Assembly (NCBI GenBank): GCA_949291555.1
Contig: CASEWE010000010.1
Location: forward strand, 17,808-81,807
From: an uncultured Bacteroidales bacterium
GTDB lineage: Bacteria > Bacteroidota > Bacteroidia > Bacteroidales > P3
Length of the DNA: 64,000 nucleotides
Reading direction: 5' to 3'
Position 1 is the stretch's first letter. The number at the start of each line of letters is the position of its first letter. Under the pieces are notes generated by a model. That model worked only from the letters and a program-made list of their open reading frames with translations. It was not told the DNA's origin and did no database searches. A program made the translations under genes and the position numbers. Positions 48,999 through 57,512 of this stretch are shown here, piece by piece.

Positions 48999-50159
48999 AT
49001 GGAACTGAAAGGATGCAGGGTCCTGGTGGCCGATGACGAATCCTTGATCCGCAGCAGTCTGCGGGAAATACTGGAATACGAGGACTGCAAGGTGGAGGAG
49101 GCTTCCAGCGGCTTGGAGGCTTGGGAATTGCTTCAGAAAAATGTTTACGATGCGGTTTTCTGCGACATAAAGATGCCGGGCATGGATGGCATCGAACTGC
49201 TTGGAAAAGCTTTGTCGCGTTCGGAGATCCCTTTTATCATGATTTCGGGACATGGCGATATAGAAACGGCCGTGGAGTGCATCAAGAAAGGGGCGTTTGA
49301 TTTTATTGCCAAGCCTTTGGAATTGAACCGGATTCTGGTTTCCTTGAAAAACGCCTTGGAGAAAGGGCATCTGGCTCGCCACGCCAAACGCCTGGAACGC
49401 CAGGTGGAAGAGAAATACCGGATTGTAGGCAATTCGGGGGCTTTCGCTTCGGCCATCGAGATGGCCGACAAAGTGGCCGGAACAGGGGCGAGGGTCTTGA
49501 TCGTGGGGGAGAATGGAACGGGTAAGGAGCTTATTGCAAGGAGGATACACCGGAATAGCCAGGTTTCGGGAGGGCCGTTCGTGGAGGTGAATTGCGCCGC
49601 GATTCCGGCCGAGCTGATCGAGAGCGAGTTGTTCGGGCATGAAAAAGGGGCGTTCACTTCGGCCGTGAAGCAGCGGAAAGGGAGTTTCGAACAGGCCGAG
49701 GACGGGACGATTTTCCTGGATGAAATCGGCGACATGAGCCTTTCCGCCCAAGCCAAGGTATTGCGGGCTTTGCAGGAACAGGTCATCATGCGCGTGGGCG
49801 GGGAGAAGCCGATCCGGATCAATGCCCGGGTCATTGCGGCGACCAACAAGGATCTTCGGGAAGAAATAGCGCAAGGAAGGTTCCGGGAAGATCTTTTCCA
49901 TCGCTTGGATGTGATTGAAATAAGGGTTCCTCCCTTGCGCGAGCACGCGGAAGACATACCGGTGCTGGTGGAACATTTCATCCGGCAGATTTCAGCCGGC
50001 ATGGCCCGTCCGCCAAAGAAAATAACGGACGAGGCGATGGCATTCCTCCAACGGCAACCGTGGCCGGGAAATATCCGCCAGCTGCGCAATATCGTGGAAC
50101 GCTTGCTGATTCTTTGCCCGGGCGATATCGGGCTTGCCGACGTGGAAAAATATCTTTGA
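48999..50159 (+). CDS. Sigma-54-dependent response regulator without Fis domain
   Basis: 386 residues from the ATG at 48999 (MELKGCRVLVADDESL). N-terminal receiver with phosphoacceptor Asp56 (FCDIKMPG), then the AAA+ domain with Walker A GENGTGKE, contact loop GAFTSA (217-222) and WPGNIRQLRNIVERL; it stops right after the AAA+ lid without a DNA-binding helix-turn-helix. I recall the same short form with GAFTSA in flavobacterial regulators, so it is probably not a truncation. No partner kinase is adjacent. It is the last GC-rich gene before the AT-rich island. Confidence 0.88.
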   Translation: MELKGCRVLVADDESLIRSSLREILEYEDCKVEEASSGLEAWELLQKNVYDAVFCDIKMPGMDGIELLGKALSRSEIPFIMISGHGDIETAVECIKKGAFDFIAKPLELNRILVSLKNALEKGHLARHAKRLERQVEEKYRIVGNSGAFASAIEMADKVAGTGARVLIVGENGTGKELIARRIHRNSQVSGGPFVEVNCAAIPAELIESELFGHEKGAFTSAVKQRKGSFEQAEDGTIFLDEIGDMSLSAQAKVLRALQEQVIMRVGGEKPIRINARVIAATNKDLREEIAQGRFREDLFHRLDVIEIRVPPLREHAEDIPVLVEHFIRQISAGMARPPKKITDEAMAFLQRQPWPGNIRQLRNIVERLLILCPGDIGLADVEKYL

Positions 50160-50541
50160 GGCTCATTGCGCCGGGTGGCAGCGGTCTCTGCGGGTTTTCG
50201 GCAGGGGCGGTGCGAAAAGGCTGGGTATTGTCCGGCAAGGCGTTCGAATCCCGTTTCTTCGGCAAAGTGTAGTCTGCTTCTGTTGAATATTGTCTTACAA
50301 AGCGTTCTAATTCGTTTTTTTGGGGGAGAAGATACAATAGAGACTTTTTTTGATTTGAGGTCTGGTTTTTCCGCTGCGGGCATGTGTGGCGGATAGGCCC
50401 GGTTTCATGTTCTGGAAGGAAAAGAAAGCCAAAACAGGCAGTACGGACTGTGTTTTCTGACGGAAATAAGGGATCGGGTGCCGGTTGCGGTTCCTTGCTT
50501 TTCTTTGGCGGCGTAGTTTACCGGTCGCGCGTGCATATATG

Positions 50542-50590
50542 ATTCAGTTTACTTTAGTATTAATCTATAAGGGTGAAAAACTAAACTAAA
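50542..50590. repeat. Left island repeat (ATTCAGTTTACTTTAGT ... CTAAACTAAA)
   Basis: ATTCAGTTTACTTTAGT at 50542-50558 matches 57727-57743 at 16 of 17 positions. CTAAACTAAA at 50581-50590 is identical to 57752-57761. The two parts are roughly inverted relative to each other. Possible attachment or regulator-binding site. Confidence 0.65.
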
Positions 50591-50893
50591 CCGTTTTCGT
50601 GAAAACAAATGAAAAAAAATGGGCGCAGTTAAGAAGGCAAAACTACGCCTGAAACAGAGGTATCATTGCTCGGACGATAGCGCGTTGAAAGACCTATGAA
50701 AGACAAGCAAGATATGACCTTGCTTTTGTCGAATGAGACGATACCATAAGGAGTAAATTCTTTCTTATTCATCTTGTTGAAAAATAGGAATATAGCCGAT
50801 TTTCCGATGCGATTAAAACTATTTGTCTATCCGTTTGCCATTTTATAATCAACTTAACATCGGACAATCTAATCGCCACTGCTTGCAGATTGC

Positions 50894-51004
50894 ATGGCAA
50901 CCCTCCAACACCGTAAGGCGGTTGGGGTATTAGGCTTCCCGAAATTTATTTCGGGGTACACGGACAAGCCCGAACTAAAACGGCTGTGGCAAGGCTTAAC
51001 ATAG
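50894..51004 (+). other. Possible 36-codon frame within stem-loop-rich DNA
   Basis: An ATG frame (MATLQHRKAVGVLGFP ...) ends at TAG 51002-51004. The same DNA forms a bulged hairpin at 50905-50925 and a perfect CCCGAAA/TTTCGGG stem (50938-50955), so it may be a structured RNA or a remnant of mobile DNA rather than a gene. Confidence 0.2.
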
Positions 51005-51190
51005 AAAAGTGAGCATGCACAAAGAACTGCTAGCAAAATGTCACAAATGAAGTCATTGCAAGGCTAAGAAAAAATAAGCATATCACTACAAAATACCATA
51101 TATGGCAGTTTTGTTTGAATTGACAATGTGAGCTATGAAGGTGTATGACAGAGTTTTATGTAAGAAAATATATTAGATATAATAATTTTA

Positions 51191-51220
51191 TTAGTAATAA
51201 TAGTATTAGTAATAATAATA
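51191..51220 (+). repeat. 15-bp tandem repeat upstream of the island operon
   Basis: ATTAGTAATAATA occurs at 51191-51203 and 51206-51218, a 15-bp period, in pure A/T-rich DNA just upstream of the promoter box at 51227. It may be a curved UP-like element or a repressor site. Confidence 0.5.
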
Positions 51221-51226
51221 TTTCCT

Positions 51227-51234
51227 ACCTTTGC
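51227..51234 (+). promoter_or_regulatory. -7 box of the AAA-dndCDE operon (TACCTTTG)
   Basis: Perfect TAnnTTTG match, 21 nt before the ATPase ATG at 51256. No TTTG at -33; the AT repeat occupies that position. It is the only clear promoter box before the terminator at 57.5 kb. Confidence 0.7.
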
Positions 51235-51255
51235 ACTTGAATAAGATTGAAGATT

Positions 51256-52386
51256 ATGGAGAACAAGCCTTTTATATTTGGCGTTGCCACATCAGGCGAT
51301 AATTTTACAGACAGAGAGAGAGAAACGGAGCGTTTATTACTGAATTTCCGGCATGGTGTCAATACCGTACTGATTTCACCTCGTCGTTGGGGTAAGACCT
51401 CGTTGGTGCAGAAATCGTGTCGCTTGGCACAATCCGACAAATTGAAAGTCGTTTATCTCGATATTTTTTCGTGTCGCAGTGATAAGGATTTCTATGATGC
51501 ATTTGCGGCTGCCGTGCTCAAACAAACATCTTCCAAGTTAGATGAGTGGTTGGAGAATGCCAAGTTATTCCTTTCACGTATCAGCCCCAAAATCTCAATT
51601 GGTACAGATCCGATGACAGATTTCTCCATTTCGCTCGAGATGAATCCCAGGAGCAACGATGTGGATGAGATTTTGCAACTTCCGGAAAAAATAGCGCAGA
51701 AGAAAGGTTGCAATATCGTTGTGTGCATCGATGAATTCCAGCAGATTGCCGAGTTCAAGGATTCCAAGACATTTCAAAAACGGCTGCGCACTGTGTGGCA
51801 ACTGCAAAAGTCGGTATCCTATTGTTTGTTCGGCAGCAAAAAGCATTTGATGAATGAACTGTTTGAGAAAAGGAGCCTGCCGTTTTATAAATTCGGCGAT
51901 GTCATTTATTTGCCGAAAATTAGGACTTCGGATTGGGTGGATTATATCTGCGATCGTTTTGAAACTACGGGCAAGCAGATTTCAAGAGAACTGGCCGAAG
52001 GGATATGTCAAATAGTAGATAACCACTCGTCTTATGTGCAGCAGTTGGCTTGGTTGGTATGGATTCATGCGAATGGAACCGCTACCGAGCAGGACTTTGA
52101 GGCGGCATATCAAGATATTATCGACCAAAACACTCCATTGTTCGAGAAGCAGACCGAAAGCCTCACTACCTATCAGATGAATTTCCTGCGAGCTATTTTA
52201 GATGGGGTTCATAGTGAATTTGCCACACAAGAGGTTCTGCAAAAATACCAACTTGGCTCGTCTGCAAATGTAAGTATCGTAAAGCGGGCGTTAATCAAAA
52301 AGGAACTTATAGAGATAGAGAAACGACAAGTTGTCATTTCTGATCCAGTGATGAAAGTGTGGCTAAAAAGGGAGTTGGGAATATAA
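51256..52386 (+). CDS. AAA/STAND-like ATPase, first gene of the dnd operon
   Basis: 376 residues from the ATG at 51256 (MENKPFIFGVATSGDNF). Walker A PRRWGKTS (residues 42-49), Walker B VVCIDEF (155-161), a sensor region near FGSKKHLM, and a C-terminal winged-helix-like segment (VIKRALIKKELIEIEKRQ). It belongs to the archaeal-type ATPase_2 group, usually stand-alone and of unknown function. No nuclease domain is visible. AT-rich like the following genes, it precedes dndC by 53 nt with no promoter between, so it is probably cotranscribed. Whether it is part of the modification system is inference. Confidence 0.85.
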   Translation: MENKPFIFGVATSGDNFTDRERETERLLLNFRHGVNTVLISPRRWGKTSLVQKSCRLAQSDKLKVVYLDIFSCRSDKDFYDAFAAAVLKQTSSKLDEWLENAKLFLSRISPKISIGTDPMTDFSISLEMNPRSNDVDEILQLPEKIAQKKGCNIVVCIDEFQQIAEFKDSKTFQKRLRTVWQLQKSVSYCLFGSKKHLMNELFEKRSLPFYKFGDVIYLPKIRTSDWVDYICDRFETTGKQISRELAEGICQIVDNHSSYVQQLAWLVWIHANGTATEQDFEAAYQDIIDQNTPLFEKQTESLTTYQMNFLRAILDGVHSEFATQEVLQKYQLGSSANVSIVKRALIKKELIEIEKRQVVISDPVMKVWLKRELGI

Positions 52387-52439
52387 TGCACAGATGAAGG
52401 ACTTTGGATAGAATCCTCAAATGCATAACGAATCAAAAT

Positions 52440-53780
52440 ATGACAAAGAGAATTGAATACATAATTGATGAAATACTAGATCAATATATGTATGCGGATC
52501 TTACATTTCGTCCTTGGATTATCGGATTCAGTGGAGGAAAAGATTCTACCGTATTATTGACTTTAGTTTGGTTGGCATTGCGGAAAATCAAAGAACAAAC
52601 AATTGTCCCGTTTCAGCTAAGGAGGCCTGTATATGTTGTGTGCAATGATACAATGGTGGAAAATCCTATTATTGCAACGTATGTGGATGAGGTTTTAAAG
52701 AAGATTGAAATAAAGGCTCGTAAAGAAGATTTACCCATATTTGTTCGGAAAACAGTTCCTAAACTCGAAGATTCTTTTTGGGTTAATGTTATTGGTAAAG
52801 GATATCCTGTGCCCAACACTGCATTTCGATGGTGTACCGAAAAGCTGAAGATTAAGCCCACAGCTCGATTTATTATTGATCAAGTCGATGAATGTGGGGA
52901 AGCTATTATCTTAATTGGTACGCGGAAAGCAGAAAGTGCTACTAGGGCGCGTTCTATTAAGAAGCATGAAATCCATGGGAAACGGCTTACTAATCATACG
53001 ATTCTAAAAAACACGTATGTGTATGCGCCTATAAAAGAATTGATGTTGGAAGAGGTTTGGTATATTGTTAATGCTGTACCATCTCCTTGGGGATTTGATA
53101 ATTCAATCTTATTCAACATTTACAAGGATGCCAGTGCAGATGATTATGAATGCCCCACGGTTGTCACAGATAAAAGTCATGGCTCTTGTGGGCAAAGTCG
53201 ATTTGGTTGTTGGACTTGTACTGTTGTAAAAGATGATAAGTCGATGCGCTCTCTTATTCGAAATGGACGAGAATGGATGAAACCATTATATGATTTTCGA
53301 CTACAATTAGATCAAGAGCGAAATATAATAGAAAATCGAATGCCATTCAGAAGAGATGGTCGGAAAGCAGTAAATGATATGGGAGCGTATGTATTTCGTT
53401 ATCGCGCTAGTATTCTCGAAAGGCTGTTGAAGATTCAATGTAATCTTCAGCAAAAAGATCCAGAAATAAAACTTATTACAGATCAAGAATTAATTGCTAT
53501 ACAGGTCAATTGGTATCGTGATTTTAATTTTACGTTCCAAGTGTCTGACATATACAATAAGATTTATAACGCATCATTAGATATGGAAGAAGTAAAAGTT
53601 AAAAACAAGTTAGAGGCAGAACTTATGAAAGAAGTCTGCAAAGATAACATTGCAGAGGGTGAATTAATAGAACAGTTGCTTTTGCTTCAGAAAAGTAAAT
53701 CTCTTATGCAAAGACGTCGTGGCTTGAAAAGTGAAATAGAGTCGCGTATTGAGGAATTTGTAAAAAATAAGAAGAAATGA
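52440..53780 (+). CDS. dndC: DNA phosphorothioation protein DndC (ATP pyrophosphatase, PAPS-reductase-like)
   Basis: 446 residues from the ATG at 52440 (MTKRIEYIIDEILDQYM). PP-loop SGGKDST at residues 31-37, GTRKAESATRARSI (DndC-specific arginine-rich stretch), and cysteines C132, C250, C257 and C260 (SCGQSRFGCWTC) positioned to bind a [4Fe-4S] cluster. DndC activates DNA for sulfur insertion by ATP hydrolysis. The C-terminus is helical and charged. The stop overlaps dndD (ATGA). Sulfur would come from a housekeeping cysteine desulfurase, as dndA is absent here. Confidence 0.93.
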   Translation: MTKRIEYIIDEILDQYMYADLTFRPWIIGFSGGKDSTVLLTLVWLALRKIKEQTIVPFQLRRPVYVVCNDTMVENPIIATYVDEVLKKIEIKARKEDLPIFVRKTVPKLEDSFWVNVIGKGYPVPNTAFRWCTEKLKIKPTARFIIDQVDECGEAIILIGTRKAESATRARSIKKHEIHGKRLTNHTILKNTYVYAPIKELMLEEVWYIVNAVPSPWGFDNSILFNIYKDASADDYECPTVVTDKSHGSCGQSRFGCWTCTVVKDDKSMRSLIRNGREWMKPLYDFRLQLDQERNIIENRMPFRRDGRKAVNDMGAYVFRYRASILERLLKIQCNLQQKDPEIKLITDQELIAIQVNWYRDFNFTFQVSDIYNKIYNASLDMEEVKVKNKLEAELMKEVCKDNIAEGELIEQLLLLQKSKSLMQRRRGLKSEIESRIEEFVKNKKK

Positions 53781-55891
53781 TAATCAAAGAAATTGAACTT
53801 AACAATTTCCGAGTCTATAAGGGCGTTAATAAGATTGATTTAACCCCAAATGGAGAACGCAATATAATTATTGTAAGTGGAAATAATGGCTTTGGAAAAA
53901 CAACGTTTCTGATGGCATTGGTTTGGTGTTTATATGGTCGCCAAATGGGGAATGTGGATGATTTATACCGTAAAGAAATTGATGAAAAGGGCGGTTATAG
54001 CAGATACATTGGAAATAGTCTTAATATCCAAGCCCGCAAAGAAGGTCAAACTTGTTTCTCTGTCTCCGTTACATTTACTGATGTTGAAATCCCGGATGTT
54101 CCTTGTACTGATATAAAGATTACACGTTCATATGATAGTGCAACTAACTATGATGACGAATTGGAAATATTTATTGATGGGAGGAAAAATGACTTGTTTT
54201 CAGGAGCAAAGGATGAAATAACGAAGGAAGAAGAAATCTTTATTAGAGATTATATTCTTCCGATAGAGATTGCAAAATTCTTTTTCTTTGATGCGGAAAA
54301 GATTGTTTCGTTCGCACAAATCAATACTCCGGAGCAACGTCAGGATTTAAGTCGGGCTTATTCTCAAGTTTTGGGGATTCAAAAATATGACGATTTGAAA
54401 AATGAGTTAGAAAGAATCCAAGATGACTATAGGCGGGAATCGGCAAGGCCTCAGGACAAAAAAGAGTTTACAGAATTAATAGCTGCTATTACTTATGCGG
54501 AAGGTGAAATTAGCAGATTGACCGATGAAATTGCTAATTTAGAAGAGGATCGCGTCTTACAGCAACATAATTCTAAAGAATTGCAAACCAAATTGATCCG
54601 TGAGGGTGATTTGATGACACAAGAAGAGTTGGAACAATTAAACGAAAAGCGCGACAAGTTGTTTGCCGAAATGCGACAAGCCGAAGATGGGCTGAAAGAA
54701 CTTTATAGTCTCATTCCGTTTGGGTTGTCAGGGAGCCTTATATCATCAATGCTTGACCAATTAAAAGAGGAAAAAGCGTATAAGCAAAATAAACTACAAT
54801 TGGAAGGGGTTAATGACAAGACTGATGTTATACTCAGTGATATAGAGAATGCGAAACGAGGCTTTAATCATCACATTGACATTAAAGTGCGAGATTTTTA
54901 TGAAAATCAAATCAGAAAACTCATAAGGAAGCATTTCTATAATGATCTTGACAATAGCCGTTTTGAACATTTTACAATGCTTCATGATTTCACAGAAATA
55001 CAAGAGAATGATTTTACTTCACTGGTATCTAAAATAAAGGAAAGTAAATTATCCTTTGATGATTTGCACAGTAAGTATACGAAGGCAAAAGCAGAACTGT
55101 TTTCTATTGAGAAGAAAATAAGGGAGGCTGAGAAAAATGCAGAGAGTGATTACGTGCAAGAATTGAGAAAAAAGAAAGAAGCTATAGACAGAAAAATTGA
55201 ATTAATTTATCGAGATATTGCAGCTAAAGAAGCTGAGAAGGAAAGTTTATCTGATAAGATTATAGCGAATAAAAAACAAAAAGAAATCTTGTCTAAAAAA
55301 ATAGCTGTTTCTAATCAAAATAAAGAGGTCGATGATGAAGCCTCCCGATTGATTCGAATTATTCAGAAATTCTTGATCAAGTTCAAGGATGAAAAGAAAA
55401 AGGCCCTAGCAAAGAAGCTCGAAGACAAGTTGAAGAGTTTTTTGCATAAGACAAATCTTGTAGATAGAGTTGTTGTTGATATAAATGGTAACGGTGAGGA
55501 TGTAGATATAAACTTGTATGATGTCGATAACAGAAAGATTGACAAAGGGAATCTTTCTATGGGCGAGAGACAAATGTTTGCTTCGGCTCTGCTTGGTGCA
55601 TTGGTTGATGAAACAGAAATAGAGTTTCCTGTTTTCATTGATAGCCCGATGCAAAAATTTGATACTAGTCATACTCGGAATATCTTGACACAATTTTATC
55701 CTAATGTGTCAAAACAGGTGATTCTTTTTCCTCTTCTTATGAAGGAGTTGACAGAGGATGAATACAAATTGATTCAGCCGATTGTAAATCGGGCTTATTT
55801 GATAGATAATCAAAAGAATGGTTCTCGATTTTTGCAGGTAGATACGGATAGAATTTTTACAGAATATAAGAATAGGAATTATGCTGATTAA
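53777..55891 (+). CDS. dndD: DNA phosphorothioation protein DndD (SMC-like ATPase)
   Basis: 704 residues. Walker A GNNGFGKTT (residues 35-43), a long coiled coil with Glu/Lys-rich heptads from about 200 to 560, ABC signature LSMGERQ near 592 and Walker B FPVFIDSPM near 616. No CxxC zinc hook is visible at the coiled-coil apex. DndD is thought to nick or remodel DNA during sulfur incorporation. It overlaps dndC by 4 nt and the next gene by 11 nt. Confidence 0.92.
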   Translation: MIIKEIELNNFRVYKGVNKIDLTPNGERNIIIVSGNNGFGKTTFLMALVWCLYGRQMGNVDDLYRKEIDEKGGYSRYIGNSLNIQARKEGQTCFSVSVTFTDVEIPDVPCTDIKITRSYDSATNYDDELEIFIDGRKNDLFSGAKDEITKEEEIFIRDYILPIEIAKFFFFDAEKIVSFAQINTPEQRQDLSRAYSQVLGIQKYDDLKNELERIQDDYRRESARPQDKKEFTELIAAITYAEGEISRLTDEIANLEEDRVLQQHNSKELQTKLIREGDLMTQEELEQLNEKRDKLFAEMRQAEDGLKELYSLIPFGLSGSLISSMLDQLKEEKAYKQNKLQLEGVNDKTDVILSDIENAKRGFNHHIDIKVRDFYENQIRKLIRKHFYNDLDNSRFEHFTMLHDFTEIQENDFTSLVSKIKESKLSFDDLHSKYTKAKAELFSIEKKIREAEKNAESDYVQELRKKKEAIDRKIELIYRDIAAKEAEKESLSDKIIANKKQKEILSKKIAVSNQNKEVDDEASRLIRIIQKFLIKFKDEKKKALAKKLEDKLKSFLHKTNLVDRVVVDINGNGEDVDINLYDVDNRKIDKGNLSMGERQMFASALLGALVDETEIEFPVFIDSPMQKFDTSHTRNILTQFYPNVSKQVILFPLLMKELTEDEYKLIQPIVNRAYLIDNQKNGSRFLQVDTDRIFTEYKNRNYAD

Positions 55892-57473
55892 TATAAGTAC
55901 GTCCAAGGCTAATCATGACGTCGTAACCCAGTTGACGAAGAAACTTACTGGTGGAACGAAAGAAAATGTAATCGCTAGAATTGCATTAGGCTATTCTTTG
56001 TCTACAGGAAAGCGTTTTACACCACAAGAGTTTAATCTACACGATTCTCAGGGAAAAGAGTACAAAGACCATATATTATTTGATGCTCAATTCAAGGATT
56101 TCTATGTTGCTTTGATTTGTCAGGCTTATGGTATAACTAAAAATGATGAATCAATACCTAAATACATCAAATTGCATATTGATCATGGGCTTGAAAAAAT
56201 CAATTATATATTTGAGCATACTCCTCAATATACCTTTTTTGATTTCCTGACCGAATATTTGGGACGAGGAATTGATGCCATTGAGGATGTTCCTGTGTCC
56301 TTTGATCCTGTTGCAAATTATAATCAACATATTGATAAGAGCGAGTTCGCTGGTCCTATCAATATTAAGGTTGGATATAATCCGAAAACAGATGAAGAAA
56401 TTAGGTTTTGTTTTAATAATTCCAAATTGTATAATAATCAGCATATCGCTGTTGCTGGTAAATCTGGTTCAGGAAAGACTCAATTTGCATTGGAGTTTTT
56501 GAGGCAATTATATACGCAAACACAGGGACAAGTGAATTTTTTGTTCCTTGACTTTAAAGGGCTGGCGGAAGATGATAAAAAGAAAATGGAAGACTTCTTT
56601 ACTTCGACCCATACCCAATGTATCAATGCGCCCAATGCTCCTTTCCCACTTAATCCAGTTTCTTTTATTGATAATGTAAATGAAAAGAATAAATTAATGG
56701 GTATCAATAAGTTTGTTGATATAATTGCCAAATATTCAAATATAGGTAAGAAGCAACAGCAAATACTTAAAGATGCAACAAAAGAGGCATTCATCCAAAA
56801 CAAAGACGGTAAACACCCATCTTTGAAAGATATATATGATTTAGTCATAGAAGAAGTTGGTAGCACAAGAGATACATTGACAGAAATAATGGAGAGGTTA
56901 AGCGAATATGAGCTGTTTGCCTCTAAAGTCAACGACCCTAGTGTATTTTTGAATAATAACTACTATTTTTCTCTGTCAGGCGAGCTAGATAATACCGTTC
57001 GTTTTACATCGGTTTTCTTGATTATCAACTACATCTTCAATGTGTTTACTAATATGGGAGGCACTGATGTTTCTTCGGATGGTAATAGAAGTATGCGATA
57101 TGTTTTAATGATTGACGAAGCACACGACTTGTTTAGAGAGAAGAAGTCGTTAGAAATTCTAGAGGTCTTGTTGAGAAAAATACGATCGTATGGGGTATCT
57201 GTGGTTTTGTTATCACAAGGTATTTCGGAATACAATCAAGGTAATTTTGATTTTTCCCAAGAATGTGAAACAGCATTTCTTTTACCAATTAATGATTTAA
57301 ATAATACAAAGGCAATCAATAAATTCCTTGGATTGGCAGAGAAAGAGGGGGCAAAGGCTATGAGAAACTTAGAAAGTCTTTCAAATGGCCATACGGTTTC
57401 CAACATCAAAGAATATCCAAGAACCGACGTATTCAGAGTTGTACAATATTGGCAAGAAAAAAATAATAAATGA
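55881..57473 (+). CDS. DndE domain fused to HerA/DUF87-type ATPase
   Basis: 530 residues. Residues 1 to about 125 are a DndE domain: a basic start, ENVIARIALGYSLSTGKRFT, YKDHILFDAQFKDFYVALI and IPKYIKLHIDHGLEKI follow the DndE pattern. From about residue 140 a HerA/FtsK-like motor begins: Walker A GKSGSGKT (193-200), Walker B VLMIDEAHD (Asp412, Glu413), and SYGVSVVLLSQGISE as a sensor-like strand. Normal DndE is about 110-130 residues and stands alone. The 11-nt overlap with dndD and the single terminator show it is the last gene of the unit. Role of the motor unknown. Confidence 0.85.
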   Translation: MLINISTSKANHDVVTQLTKKLTGGTKENVIARIALGYSLSTGKRFTPQEFNLHDSQGKEYKDHILFDAQFKDFYVALICQAYGITKNDESIPKYIKLHIDHGLEKINYIFEHTPQYTFFDFLTEYLGRGIDAIEDVPVSFDPVANYNQHIDKSEFAGPINIKVGYNPKTDEEIRFCFNNSKLYNNQHIAVAGKSGSGKTQFALEFLRQLYTQTQGQVNFLFLDFKGLAEDDKKKMEDFFTSTHTQCINAPNAPFPLNPVSFIDNVNEKNKLMGINKFVDIIAKYSNIGKKQQQILKDATKEAFIQNKDGKHPSLKDIYDLVIEEVGSTRDTLTEIMERLSEYELFASKVNDPSVFLNNNYYFSLSGELDNTVRFTSVFLIINYIFNVFTNMGGTDVSSDGNRSMRYVLMIDEAHDLFREKKSLEILEVLLRKIRSYGVSVVLLSQGISEYNQGNFDFSQECETAFLLPINDLNNTKAINKFLGLAEKEGAKAMRNLESLSNGHTVSNIKEYPRTDVFRVVQYWQEKNNK

Positions 57474-57478
57474 ACTTT

Positions 57479-57512
57479 AATAATCCCTCGCTTCGAGTGA
57501 GGGATTATTTTT
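57479..57512 (+). terminator. Intrinsic terminator of the dnd operon
   Basis: Perfect 11-bp stem AATAATCCCTC (57479-57489) / GAGGGATTATT (57499-57509), 9-nt loop, T-run. It starts 6 nt after the operon stop. Confidence 0.85.

Larger units (their letters stand above)
50160..51226. other. AT-rich gene-poor boundary of the island
   Basis: Composition shifts from GC-rich to AT-rich across this 1.1-kb stretch. It contains the flanking repeat (50542-50590), a perfect palindrome GTTTTCGTGAAAAC (50593-50606), short stem-loops near 50905-50955 and only very short frames, for example a 26-codon one at 50619-50699. No integrase or mobilisation gene is recognisable. Confidence 0.5.

Noticed and set aside
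48999..50159. Response regulator seemed truncated at its C-terminus by island insertion, as it lacks a Fis domain.
   Set aside because: No helix-turn-helix can be read in any frame after the stop, and the same short form with GAFTSA is known to me from other Bacteroidota regulators, so it is probably the normal length.
50230..50260. GTTCGAATCCC at about 50242-50252 looks like a tRNA T-loop and hence a tRNA-type attachment site.
   Set aside because: The flanking bases do not pair into a T-stem and no acceptor or anticodon arm can be formed upstream.
51181..51226. AT repeats near 51.2 kb considered as the start of a CRISPR array.
   Set aside because: Only two 15-bp units with no spacers; no cas genes. 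No CRISPR array was found anywhere in the window.
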